Of a stretch of DNA of 22,231 nt, positions 1 to 7,170 are shown in pieces (positions within the stretch are counted from its first letter, which is position 1; the number at the start of each line of letters is the position of its first letter). The DNA is from JAGNZR01 sp051646055 (GTDB lineage Bacteria; Fusobacteriota; Fusobacteriia; Fusobacteriales; Fusobacteriaceae): the NCBI GenBank assembly GCA_051646055.1, contig JBOFCM010000067.1:1-22231 (forward strand). Reading direction: 5' to 3'. The notes under the pieces were generated by a model. It had not been told where the DNA came from. It ran no database searches and worked only from the letters and a program-made list of their open reading frames with translations. The translations under genes were made by a program, and so were the position numbers.

Positions 1-30
1 GAAGAACATAAACCTGAGATACTATTATAA
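1..30 (+). CDS. Possible C-terminal end of an upstream gene (partial)
   Basis: The first ten codons are open in frame 1 (reading EEHKPEILL) and end at a TAA just before a terminator hairpin. This fits the tail of a gene whose body lies outside the window. Frame 3 stops earlier (9-11), and frame 2 runs through the hairpin, so frame 1 is the most plausible. Nothing can be said about function. Confidence 0.3.
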   Translation, partial: EEHKPEILL

Positions 31-37
31 CAGAAGG

Positions 38-65
38 CTAGGGATTAAGTCCCTAGTCTATTTTT
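38..65 (+). terminator. Rho-independent terminator upstream of the small terminase
   Basis: A perfect 7-bp stem (CTAGGGA / TCCCTAG) with a 5-nt loop is followed by a T-rich tail ending in TTTTT. It ends whatever transcription unit lies to the left. It sits only about 15 bp before the terS start, so the packaging genes depend either on read-through or on a promoter I could not identify. Confidence 0.7.
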
Positions 66-79
66 AAGGAGGAATTATT

Positions 80-625
80 ATGGCAACAAGGAAGAATCCT
101 CTAGAGCTGACTGCTAAACAAGAGAGGTTTGTAAGATTAGTAGTAGAAAAGAATTATTCATTTGTGGATGCTTACATAGATGCATATGAATCTACAGAAA
201 CAAACAAATCTAGATTAGATACAGCTGCTAAGAGAATAAGGAATAAACCCGCAGTAAAAGCTGCACTTAATGCGTCACTGGCTCAAATTAACACTGAGTT
301 AGTTCTGTGGAATAAAGAGAAAGCAATAGCTAAACTATTAAAGGTATTACAGAAGGCAGAAGATGACTTAGAGATTAGAGGACTAAGTAAAACTAATACC
401 GATACTATATTAAACTCAATAAAAGAACTTAATGCCATAGCAGGTACATACTTTAAGGATTCTAAGAAGTATGAGATTGATTTAGCTAACTTAGAGATAT
501 CTAGATTGAGATATGAGATGGAGAAGATGAAGATTGAGGGAGATCCAGAAGAAGAGCAAGAAGATGATGGATTTATGGATGCAATTAAAGCTGCAGTAAC
601 TAATGTATGGATAGAGGAGGAATAA
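80..625 (+). CDS. terS: Terminase small subunit
   Basis: 181 aa. The small terminase recognises the phage packaging site and loads DNA onto the large subunit. The N-terminal half matches the Terminase_2 pattern: LTAKQERFVRLV near residues 10-21, then an alanine-rich helix-turn-helix-like stretch (VDAYIDAYES) and the family signature AAKRIRNKPAVKAAL around residues 49-63. The C-terminal part is highly charged, with a run of acidic residues (about 154-163), as expected for the region contacting the large subunit. It starts with ATG after AAGGAGGAATTATT and is the first gene of the late region. Length and position immediately left of terL support the call. The assignment is by motif and synteny, not by search. 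Confidence 0.85.
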   Translation: MATRKNPLELTAKQERFVRLVVEKNYSFVDAYIDAYESTETNKSRLDTAAKRIRNKPAVKAALNASLAQINTELVLWNKEKAIAKLLKVLQKAEDDLEIRGLSKTNTDTILNSIKELNAIAGTYFKDSKKYEIDLANLEISRLRYEMEKMKIEGDPEEEQEDDGFMDAIKAAVTNVWIEEE

Positions 626-627
626 AG

Positions 628-726
628 ATGAATAAATTCAGAACAATAGAGGAGATATTATCAGGTATAGAAAATAAATTAGGATGGATAGCCCTTTGGT
701 TATTCCTAATCCTATTAGCAGGGTAG
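628..726 (+). CDS. 32-aa single-pass membrane microprotein
   Basis: 32 aa, starting at ATG 628, two bases after the terS stop, with the strong site GAGGAGG (614-620) lying inside the end of terS. A charged N-terminal amphipathic section (MNKFRTIEEILSGIENK) is followed by a hydrophobic stretch (LGWIALWLFLILLAG) that could span or dip into a membrane. There is no recognisable family. The good ribosome site and tight spacing to terS argue that it is translated. It could be a small regulatory membrane peptide or simply a conserved phage microgene. Confidence 0.55.
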   Translation: MNKFRTIEEILSGIENKLGWIALWLFLILLAG

Positions 727-736
727 GTGAGAAGCT

Positions 737-1498
737 ATGTTATACAGAAAATATGACACCTTTAAGGACTTCTATTTAAATTTTAATAAAGAACTACTGG
801 ATATGTCTTTAAAAGGCTCTAATGACCTCTCAGATGGTAGAATGAATAAATTAGAAGATGTGGTTATAGATATAGACTCTATGGACCTAGAAGACTTAGA
901 TCTTACCCTATTATCTTACAGGAGGACTAAAATTAGTATGCTACTTAACAAGTATGTAGATAATGACAACTTACAGAACTTTTATAATGTTTGTTCCACA
1001 TGTGAGAGGGAATCTATAGGGTTTGATTTTAATCCCGGAGTAAAGAACTGTATAAAGAATGTGGTTCTAGTAAAAGATAAAAGGAAAAAGCCTTATGACA
1101 GAGTAAAAGTCTTCTGGAGATCTACCGACAGTTGCAAAGCTATGTTAGCAGATTTATTTATGATAAAATCTATCATTGAGAATTGCCCTAATGTAGAACC
1201 TATAAGAATAACCTTATATTTTAGTGTGATATTCCAAACTCCTTCTGGAGTAGTATGTATCTATGATGATATGTTAGGTTTAAAGGATAAAGATCTAAAA
1301 GGAGTAGGTTCATTTGCTAGGTCAGTAAATCTATGTCTAGGATATAGAGATAATTATGTTCCTGGGGAAAAGAGCTTAGCATCACCTGTGACTAAGATAT
1401 GGCACTATAAGTATGAATTAAAACAGGGTAATATACCTAAACCTATATATTATGAAGAATTTAATTCTGTATATAAAGAAAGGAAGCTGGTGAAGTGA
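737..1498 (+). CDS. Putative thymidylate-synthase-fold protein in the packaging module
   Basis: 253 aa, ATG start, lying between terS and terL and abutting terL by one base. It is not a terminase or known head protein. Residues 104-131 look like the core of thymidylate synthase: a cysteine (C105) in a strand (NCIKNVVLV), then a beta hairpin, then WRSTD (127-131), matching the phosphate-binding RSxD that follows the catalytic cysteine in the synthase family. The C-to-R spacing is 23 residues, against about 20 in the bacterial enzyme. RSTD is followed by a helix (ADLFMIKSII, 138-147) where the enzyme has its own, and then hydrophobic strands (ITLYFSVIF). The proline normally before the cysteine is replaced by asparagine, so catalysis is uncertain. 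The N-terminus (MDLEDLDLTLLSYRRTKISMLL) is consistent with the fold. The call is an inference from motif order only. It could be a nucleotide-binding, non-enzymatic homologue. Confidence 0.45.
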   Translation: MLYRKYDTFKDFYLNFNKELLDMSLKGSNDLSDGRMNKLEDVVIDIDSMDLEDLDLTLLSYRRTKISMLLNKYVDNDNLQNFYNVCSTCERESIGFDFNPGVKNCIKNVVLVKDKRKKPYDRVKVFWRSTDSCKAMLADLFMIKSIIENCPNVEPIRITLYFSVIFQTPSGVVCIYDDMLGLKDKDLKGVGSFARSVNLCLGYRDNYVPGEKSLASPVTKIWHYKYELKQGNIPKPIYYEEFNSVYKERKLVK

Positions 1499-1499
1499 T

Positions 1500-2786
1500 A
1501 TGGCCAAGAAGAGAATTAAAAAAGCCATCTTTAAGTTTAAACCATTCTCTAAGAAACAGTTAAAGATATTATCTTTCTGGATGCCAGAGTCACCTGCTAG
1601 GGATTATGATGGAATCATAGCTGATGGAGCTATCAGATCAGGAAAAACACTATCCATGTCTCTGTCTTATATAATGTGGGCTATGGAATGTTATGATGAA
1701 CAGAACTTTGGTATGGCAGGAAAGACTATAGGTTCTTTTAGACGTAATGTGCTTAATCTATTAAAAGTAATGTTACTAGCCAGAGGTTATAAAGTAAAAG
1801 ACCATAAGTCAGATAATATGGTTTCAGTAAGTAAAAAAGGAAAAACTAATTACTTCTATATCTTTGGAGGTAAAGATGAAAGGTCTCAGGATTTAATACA
1901 GGGAGTTACTTTAGCCGGAATGTTTTTTGATGAGGTTGCCTTAATGCCTGAGTCATTTGTTAATCAGGCTACGGGTCGTTGTTCTGTAGACGGATCTAAG
2001 TTCTGGTTTAACTGTAACCCTGACGGTCCTTATCATTGGTTTAAAACTGATTGGATAGATAAATCACCTGAAAAGAACTTATTATATCTACACTTTACTA
2101 TGGATGATAATTTATCATTATCCGAGAAGATAAAGACCAGATATAGATCTATGTACTCAGGAGTCTTCTATGATAGATATATTAGAGGACTGTGGTGTTT
2201 AGCAGAGGGTATCATATATTCAATGTTTGACCCTGAAGAACATGTGATAGAACTTCAAGAACATAAAACTGGTTTTGCAGAATTTCATGTTTCTTGTGAC
2301 TATGGTATCTTAAATCCTACAGCTTTTGGTTTATGGGGTAAGACTCATGGTAATAAGCATGTTCTGATAAAAGAATACTACCATTCTGGTAGAGATACAG
2401 GTCATCAGAAGACCGATAAGCAGTATGCAGATGATCTACAAGAGTTCATAAAGGGTTATAATATAAAAGACATTATCGTCGACCCTTCAGCTGCTTCTTT
2501 TATAGCAGAATTGAGAACTAGAAAGCTTCCGGTAAGGAAGGCAAAGAATGATGTATTAAATGGAATACGTCTAGTAGCATCTTTATTAGTAAAAGGCAGG
2601 CTCTTAATAAACCATACTTGTAAAGACACTATTAAAGAGTTTGGTTCATATGTGTGGGATGAGAAAGCCTCAGAGAAAGGGGAAGATAAACCTCTAAAAG
2701 AGAATGACCACAGTATGGACCAGATTAGATATTATTGCAACACAATTATAGGAAACCATGGAATAAGAGAGATACTTTCAAGGTAG
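1500..2786 (+). CDS. terL: Terminase large subunit (ATPase-nuclease)
   Basis: 428 aa. It is the DNA-packaging motor that pumps DNA through the portal and cuts concatemers. The N-terminal ATPase has a Walker A motif GAIRSGKT (43-50) and a Walker B MFFDEVALMP (141-150, with D144/E145). A coupling-type motif FNCNPDGPYHW follows (170-180). The C-terminal RNase-H-like nuclease shows its acidic residues in the expected order: D267 in SCDYGILNPTAFGLWG, D328 in IIVDPSAA, and D403/D407 in NDHSMDQIRY. All key residues are present and the length is normal, so the protein should be functional. It is of the Terminase_3/Terminase_6C type seen in SPP1-like and many clostridial siphophages. It starts one base after the stop of the upstream gene, suggesting coupled translation. 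Confidence 0.96.
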   Translation: MAKKRIKKAIFKFKPFSKKQLKILSFWMPESPARDYDGIIADGAIRSGKTLSMSLSYIMWAMECYDEQNFGMAGKTIGSFRRNVLNLLKVMLLARGYKVKDHKSDNMVSVSKKGKTNYFYIFGGKDERSQDLIQGVTLAGMFFDEVALMPESFVNQATGRCSVDGSKFWFNCNPDGPYHWFKTDWIDKSPEKNLLYLHFTMDDNLSLSEKIKTRYRSMYSGVFYDRYIRGLWCLAEGIIYSMFDPEEHVIELQEHKTGFAEFHVSCDYGILNPTAFGLWGKTHGNKHVLIKEYYHSGRDTGHQKTDKQYADDLQEFIKGYNIKDIIVDPSAASFIAELRTRKLPVRKAKNDVLNGIRLVASLLVKGRLLINHTCKDTIKEFGSYVWDEKASEKGEDKPLKENDHSMDQIRYYCNTIIGNHGIREILSR

Positions 2787-2792
2787 GTGCTA

Positions 2793-2981
2793 ATGATGAA
2801 GAAAAGGGATATAGCTAGGGAAGATTTAAATAATGCAAAAAGAAATATATGTAAGGGTCATGTATTTGTAAAAGTAATACATAAAATAGATAGATGGAAA
2901 TGCCATTACTGTGGATATGAAACTAATGGTTCATTTGTAAAAGGTTATGAGGAAGGAGTAGAACATGAAAGAAAATATTAA
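2793..2981 (+). CDS. Small putative zinc-finger protein
   Basis: 62 aa from ATG 2793. The frame also opens at GTG 2787 directly after the terL stop and has another ATG at 2796, and the AGGTAGG sequence at 2781-2787 best serves an ATG at 2793 or 2796. A Cys-x2-His pair (CKGH) and a later Cys-x2-Cys pair (WKCHYCGYETNG) are spaced like a small zinc ribbon or finger. The C-terminus is acidic and charged. It heads a chain of tiny overlapping genes between terL and portal. The function is not known. A metal-stabilised mini-domain is the only thing the sequence supports. Confidence 0.6.
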   Translation: MMKKRDIAREDLNNAKRNICKGHVFVKVIHKIDRWKCHYCGYETNGSFVKGYEEGVEHERKY

Positions 2982-3108
2982 GAACTATATATGGTTTGTA
3001 AAAGAATCACAGGAGTTTATGAAGGGGAGTATGCCTCCTTCAAGAATATTTATTGAAAGCTTATACAGAGGGTTTAGTTTCTGTAAGCTAATGAGGGAGT
3101 CAATATAA
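2965..3108 (+). CDS. 47-aa hypothetical phage protein
   Basis: ATG 2965 overlaps the end of the zinc-finger gene by 17 bases and is preceded by GGAAGGAG (2951-2958). The product is 47 aa, mildly basic, with aromatic residues (YIWFVKESQEFMKG and a C-terminal SLYRGFSFCKLM) and no membrane span or recognised domain. Its stop overlaps the next start (TAATG at 3106-3110). The ribosome site and overlaps on both sides make it likely to be a real gene. Confidence 0.55.
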   Translation: MKENIKNYIWFVKESQEFMKGSMPPSRIFIESLYRGFSFCKLMRESI

Positions 3109-3257
3109 TGAAAATAGGAACATGGGTAAAGAACAAAGATAATGAATTAGGGGTTATAGCCTCTATAACAGATAGGCATGAGCCTATAGTAATACATAAA
3201 AATAAAACTATAGTATATACAAATAAAAAACATTTAAAGGAGGTATTTAAGAAATGA
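3108..3257 (+). CDS. 49-aa hypothetical protein, beta-rich
   Basis: It starts at ATG 3108, overlapping the previous stop by one base, and ends in an ATGA overlap with the next gene. The product is 49 aa and lysine-rich. The alternation of hydrophobic residues (GTWVKNKDNELGVIASI, then PIVIHKNKTIVYT) looks like a small SH3-like beta barrel, followed by a short helix (KKHLKEVFKK). No family is recognised. Coupling to both neighbours supports translation. Confidence 0.55.
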   Translation: MKIGTWVKNKDNELGVIASITDRHEPIVIHKNKTIVYTNKKHLKEVFKK

Positions 3258-3397
3258 AAATAGAAGCTAACTGTGGTAAGCATGAAATAAAGGCAGATAT
3301 CAAAACACTAAGGATATACGATGATAAAGGTCAATTAGTATTTTTAATAGATGAAGAAGGAGAGGTATACTGGAATGGTAAACACAACAACAATTAA
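3254..3397 (+). CDS. 47-aa hypothetical acidic protein
   Basis: It starts at ATG 3254 with AAAGGAGG at 3236-3243, inside the end of the previous gene, and overlaps the portal start (3375) by 23 bases. The 47-aa product has a short beta pattern (LRIYDDKGQLVFLIDEEGEVYW) ending in an asparagine-rich tail. It is not recognised. The sequence GAAGGAGAGG inside its 3' end serves as the ribosome site of the portal gene, so the two are translationally linked. Confidence 0.5.
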   Translation: MKIEANCGKHEIKADIKTLRIYDDKGQLVFLIDEEGEVYWNGKHNNN

Positions 3398-4808
3398 AGA
3401 TTTAGTAGCCAGTGAGGTAGAAGTATCAGGTTTATATGGTTTTGGGTTAATCCAGGAATTAAACGACATAATTAAGTGCTATAGTCTGTATGAAGGAGAC
3501 GATGAAGACCTTAAATGGGAAGAGGGGTGGGACCAGGACTTTGAGACTACTAAAAAGAACCATAACTTCATAAAAGAGTTAATAGATAAACAAAATCGAT
3601 TTATGTTTAGTTTTACTCCTACTTTTGAATGTCTTACAGAAGATGATGACTCTACAATAACTGATACATTAAATAAGATACTTAAGTATAATAAGTTCAG
3701 CTCAAAACTACTAAAAGGAGAGAAAGACTGTTCTATAGGAAAAAGGGTAGCTATAAAAGTAGGTGTAGACGAGAAGAAAAAGAAAATAAGGCTAAGGTTT
3801 GTAAATTCCCTTGAATTTATTTATGAAACATCAGAGGATGATGCAGAAGATATAAACAAAGTAATATTCTTCTATGCACTTAACGATGTGGATGTAAAAG
3901 AAGACCAAAGGATATACAAACAGAAGTATGAAATGCAAAATGAAAAATGCTTCTGTGAGGAAGGTATATATAATGGATTAGGAGAAGAGGTTAAATCTAT
4001 AAGAAAGTTCTCAGATACTGGATTAGACTTTATGCCTGTGTATATAATAGTAAATGAAGGACTATCGGGAGACTTAAAGGGTCAATCAGATGTGAAAGGT
4101 TTAGTAGAGAATCAAAGAGATTATAACAGATTAGATTCGGGAGACACTGATGCTTTAGTAAAAGGTATGTATGAAGCCTTATATGGAATAGATGTATCTT
4201 TAGCAGCTGCTAAGGCTATAAAGAAAGCTCCTGGTCAATTTTACGATATACAAACTGACCCTTCTGCTAGAGACGAGGGCGGTAAAGCACAGATAGGTGT
4301 CTTATCTCATACCTTCTCTTATGTAGAGGCTCTAGAAAGGCATTTAATGAGAGCTAAGCAAGGTATGTATGGAACATTAGATATACCACAGGTTACTCCT
4401 TCTGAATTACAAGGATTCATTACTTCAGGTAAAGGTATGAAAGCTTTATACTGGCAATTAATAGTTAGATGTGAAGCTAAGATGATGGAATGGATGCCCG
4501 CTCTAGAGTGGTTAGCAGATGTAATAATACAATTATCTAAGATATATAAAATAGAGTCTATACCAGAGAAAGACTATAAGATAGTTATATCTAATAGGTA
4601 TGCATTACCTGATGATAAAGAAACAGAATTAAACCAGGATTTAATGCAAGTAAGAGATCAAGTAATGAGTAAGAGAGACTTCATAATAAAATGGGCTGAG
4701 GTATCACCAGAAGTAGCAGATCAAATAATAGATCAGATAGTAAAAGAGAAAGGTCTACTAGAAGAGAACTTTATGGGTATGACAGGTAATTTCGGGAATG
4801 AAGAATAA
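3375..4808 (+). CDS. Portal protein (SPP1 gp6-like)
   Basis: 477 aa from ATG 3375. The frame is open to an ATG at 3351, but GAAGGAGAGG (3356-3365) is correctly spaced only for 3375, so I chose that start. The protein should form the dodecameric ring at the capsid vertex through which DNA enters and to which the terminase and neck attach. Length, acidic character and position directly before a MuF head protein fit the Phage_prot_Gp6 family. The central segment (LVENQRDYNRLDSGDTDALVKGMYEAL, about residues 248-274) and the long C-terminal helical region (LMRAKQGMYGTLDIPQVTPSELQG onward) resemble the wing and stem regions of that family. The last third (residues 375-477) is helical and would line the crown. 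The call rests on synteny and overall resemblance. Confidence 0.88.
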   Translation: MVNTTTIKDLVASEVEVSGLYGFGLIQELNDIIKCYSLYEGDDEDLKWEEGWDQDFETTKKNHNFIKELIDKQNRFMFSFTPTFECLTEDDDSTITDTLNKILKYNKFSSKLLKGEKDCSIGKRVAIKVGVDEKKKKIRLRFVNSLEFIYETSEDDAEDINKVIFFYALNDVDVKEDQRIYKQKYEMQNEKCFCEEGIYNGLGEEVKSIRKFSDTGLDFMPVYIIVNEGLSGDLKGQSDVKGLVENQRDYNRLDSGDTDALVKGMYEALYGIDVSLAAAKAIKKAPGQFYDIQTDPSARDEGGKAQIGVLSHTFSYVEALERHLMRAKQGMYGTLDIPQVTPSELQGFITSGKGMKALYWQLIVRCEAKMMEWMPALEWLADVIIQLSKIYKIESIPEKDYKIVISNRYALPDDKETELNQDLMQVRDQVMSKRDFIIKWAEVSPEVADQIIDQIVKEKGLLEENFMGMTGNFGNEE

Positions 4809-4925
4809 TTGAAAGGGTCAGACAGGGTCAGACACTATAAAAGTGTCCTGTCCCGTCCCGCTTCTCATGAAGCGCATCAGTTGAGTATAAAATACTGTAT
4901 ATATTTAATGAAAGGAGGACCGGTT
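4809..4925. repeat. Hairpin-rich intergenic insert, REP-like palindromic element
   Basis: In an otherwise tightly packed late region, 117 bp lie between the portal stop and the next ribosome site. The segment begins with a direct repeat GGGTCAGACA (4815-4824 and 4825-4834). It then has a stem GACAC / GTGTC (4831-4835 with 4843-4847, loop TATAAAA), extendable outward through GGG/CCC pairing with CTGTCCC. A second perfect 6-bp hairpin follows, CGCTTC-TCAT-GAAGCG (4859-4874). It is visibly richer in G+C than its flanks. Repeats of the GGGTCAGAC/CTGTCCC kind are typical of small dispersed palindromic elements in bacterial genomes. That identification is an inference. Confidence 0.5.
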
Positions 4926-6641
4926 ATGACCGAATATGAAAAACTAATGTATGACCTCGGTAAGAAGAAAAATCTATCTACTAAAAGATTAGAAAAAGAG
5001 ATGTTAAAATTTTATAAAGATAGTTACTATCAATACCGAGAACAATTAAATAATGTGAAGCGTAATTCTATAAATGAAGTATGGTTAAGAAATCAAATTC
5101 AATCTGTATCAGATAATATGAAAAAGATATCTATGAAGTATGAAGATTTGTTAACCAAGGAAATGAAAGAAATAATATCCTCTATAGATAAAACTAATGA
5201 AGCTTGTTTTAATAGAATAGCTAGGAAGTCTGGATTACCTCCCGACCTTTTTACTAATACGTTTAACTCCATTAATGATGCGGTTATAAGAGAAATGAAA
5301 GCAGGTAAAATCTACCAGGATGGAGTAGGATTAAGTAAAAGGATTTGGAAGGACTACAAGTCTTTTGATAAAAGTATTCATGATGTGATGACAGAGGGAT
5401 TAAGGGATGGACTATCAGTATATGATATATCTAAGAACCTGGCTCAATACATAAATCCTGAAGATAGGAAACCTGGTAAGTACCCTAAATCCTCAGGTAG
5501 AAAAAGCGTAGACTATAATTCTTACAGATTAGCCAGTACTACTATCACTCATACTTATCAGATGGCTTTAGATAGGGTTAATAAAGACAATCCTTTTATG
5601 AATGGAATCAAATGGGTAGGAGGACATAATGATAACTCTTGTGAAACTTGTAAGAAGAGAAATGGAGTAGTATATGCCGCTAAAAATCCAGAACCCTGGA
5701 ATGATATAACTGCAGAGCCCTTACCTTTAGACCACCCAAATGGGCTATGTATAAATATTCCTTATATAGAAGATGACTATGAGTCTATAGGAAGAAGACT
5801 GTATCTATGGTCAGAAGGGAAAGAAGACCCTGCCCTGGACGACTGGTTCGAAAAGAATGGCGATAAATATAAAAGTGCAAAAGATGTGAAAGATGCAAAA
5901 GATAAAACCAAGGAAAAAGAGAAGAAGCAGGAGGGCCTTAGGGATGATGCTTGGATTAACAAGAACTTCAGAGGTATGAAGTCAGAATTGCCTGAAGATG
6001 TATGGTTACAAGTAAAAGACCATATACTTAAATCCCCTAAGTATTTACAGGACTTCTATGCCTTAGGAGGTAACAAGTTTAAATATGGAGGAACAGATGG
6101 TGATAATGCATATTACCACCCTGGATTAAAACATGTAGTTATGGACTTCAGAGGAGAAGGAATAAGGGCTATGAATGTATTCTTCCATGAGTATGGACAT
6201 TTCTTAGACCATACAGTATTACAGAGTCGATATGGAACACGTATGACCGCTAAATATAAAGAAATTATGTGGGATTCAATGATGGGTGATTATGAGAACT
6301 TGTTAAGGTCCAGCTCATCGTCTAAGATGTGGGAGATGAAACCTGATGTAGCAAAGAGGCAAGCTCTTACTAAATTAAATAGAGAACTTCTAGAAATAAA
6401 GGGGCATCATATAGCAGGAGTTTCTGACGTACTGGGAGGACTTACTAAGAAGGAGCTTCAAGGTAGATGGGGTCACTCCCAAGCATATTGGGATAGAAGA
6501 GATAGGAAGCTTGAGGTAGTTAGTGAAGCGATAGCTAACTTATCTGAGGCAATGGCTATCCCCGAATCAAAGGTCTATATGGAGAAATACTTCCCTGATA
6601 CTTTAAAATTGTATGAGAAAATAATTAAAGAAATCGTATAG
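4926..6641 (+). CDS. MuF-domain minor head protein fused to an HExxH zincin metallopeptidase domain
   Basis: 571 aa from ATG 4926, preceded by AAAGGAGG (4911-4918). The frame extends back to a TTG at 4809 but this crosses the hairpin insert and has no ribosome site. The N-terminal 200 residues are helical, as in SPP1 gp7-type minor head proteins that sit near the portal and leave with the DNA. The MuF domain (about 209-282) is recognisable from HTYQMALDRV, WVGGHNDNSCETC (C239, C242), H270 and GLCINIPY (C275). A Lys/Asp/Glu-rich linker (about 314-337) leads to a C-terminal domain with VFFHEYGHFLDH, giving the zinc motif H421-E422-x2-H425. Downstream come SDVLGGLT (500-506), WGHSQAYWD (around H517) and SEAIANLSEA, whose E534 is a candidate third zinc ligand. 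MuF-effector fusions are known from prophages. Whether this domain acts in capsid maturation or as an injected effector is not shown here. Confidence 0.85.
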   Translation: MTEYEKLMYDLGKKKNLSTKRLEKEMLKFYKDSYYQYREQLNNVKRNSINEVWLRNQIQSVSDNMKKISMKYEDLLTKEMKEIISSIDKTNEACFNRIARKSGLPPDLFTNTFNSINDAVIREMKAGKIYQDGVGLSKRIWKDYKSFDKSIHDVMTEGLRDGLSVYDISKNLAQYINPEDRKPGKYPKSSGRKSVDYNSYRLASTTITHTYQMALDRVNKDNPFMNGIKWVGGHNDNSCETCKKRNGVVYAAKNPEPWNDITAEPLPLDHPNGLCINIPYIEDDYESIGRRLYLWSEGKEDPALDDWFEKNGDKYKSAKDVKDAKDKTKEKEKKQEGLRDDAWINKNFRGMKSELPEDVWLQVKDHILKSPKYLQDFYALGGNKFKYGGTDGDNAYYHPGLKHVVMDFRGEGIRAMNVFFHEYGHFLDHTVLQSRYGTRMTAKYKEIMWDSMMGDYENLLRSSSSSKMWEMKPDVAKRQALTKLNRELLEIKGHHIAGVSDVLGGLTKKELQGRWGHSQAYWDRRDRKLEVVSEAIANLSEAMAIPESKVYMEKYFPDTLKLYEKIIKEIV

Positions 6642-6686
6642 AGGAACAATTATCAGTACTATAATAATTAAGAGGAGGTGATAGGT

Positions 6687-6863
6687 ATGGATATAGAGTT
6701 ATTAGAATTATATATGGATAAATTTGATGATACTTTCCCTAGTATGTGTTTCAGATGTGCTACTGACGAAGAGCTTAATGATAAAATGAAACAATGTATA
6801 GAACAGAATAAAAAAGCAGAGGAATTATTTAATTTAGATTTTTCCGAAGAAATTTATTATTAA
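6687..6863 (+). CDS. Small conserved-type phage protein, acidic
   Basis: 58 aa from ATG 6687, which is preceded by AGAGGAGGTG (6671-6680). A GTG at 6678 in the same frame lies inside that site and is unlikely to be used. The product is acidic and helical (MDIELLELYMDKFDDTFP, then DEELNDKMKQCIEQNKKAEEL) with a short MCFRCA segment. Small proteins of this kind with an LYMDKFDDTFP-type start are common in the head region of clostridial phages, but I know of no function. Confidence 0.7.
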   Translation: MDIELLELYMDKFDDTFPSMCFRCATDEELNDKMKQCIEQNKKAEELFNLDFSEEIYY

Positions 6864-6932
6864 TCATTTACAACCACGAAGTATTGCCTTATTATTAAAT
6901 TAATAAATCACATATTTCAGGAGGAAGAAAAA

Positions 6933-7130
6933 ATGAGAATAATAGAAATGAACCAATTAATAGAAGGGTATAATAGTAAATTTAAAAAGGAAGCTTTAAA
7001 TAAATTATATACAGCAGCACAACAAAAAGGATATTCAGTTTCAATACTAAATGAGAAATATTTAGTAATAGAAGGAACCCAATATCAGATAAGAGTATCT
7101 AAAGGAAAATTAATAGTAAAAGAGTTTTAG
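6933..7130 (+). CDS. 65-aa hypothetical protein
   Basis: ATG 6933 with AGGAGGAAGAAAA upstream. The product is 65 aa and basic: an N-terminal helical part (MNQLIEGYNSKFKKEALNKLYTAA) followed by a small beta pattern (YSVSILNEKYLVIEGTQYQIRVSKGKLIVKEF). No family is recognised. It is the last gene before a strong terminator, so it closes the packaging/head-initiation transcription unit. The 69 bp before it hold no clear promoter. Confidence 0.65.
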   Translation: MRIIEMNQLIEGYNSKFKKEALNKLYTAAQQKGYSVSILNEKYLVIEGTQYQIRVSKGKLIVKEF

Positions 7131-7131
7131 T

Positions 7132-7160
7132 ATAAGAGCCTAACACAGGCTCTTATTTTT
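7132..7160 (+). terminator. Strong rho-independent terminator
   Basis: A perfect 10-bp stem (ATAAGAGCCT / AGGCTCTTAT) with a 5-nt loop AACAC is followed by TTTT. It begins two bases after the stop of the 65-aa gene and separates the packaging genes from the capsid genes. Confidence 0.9.
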
Positions 7161-7170
7161 ATGTGAACAA

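Noticed and set aside
1..79. Promoter directly upstream of the small terminase
   Set aside because: The short space is taken by a terminator hairpin and ribosome site, and no -35/-10 pair is visible.
3351..3374. Portal start at ATG 3351
   Set aside because: No ribosome site before it. GAAGGAGAGG lies inside that stretch and is correctly spaced for ATG 3375.
4809..4925. Extension of the MuF protein to an upstream TTG
   Set aside because: The extension would translate the palindromic insert, TTG has no ribosome site, and a strong AAAGGAGG precedes the ATG at 4926.
5777..5962. Minus-strand frame inside the MuF-zincin gene
   Set aside because: Short, low-complexity Ser/Phe/Leu-rich product without a ribosome site, antisense to the charged linker.
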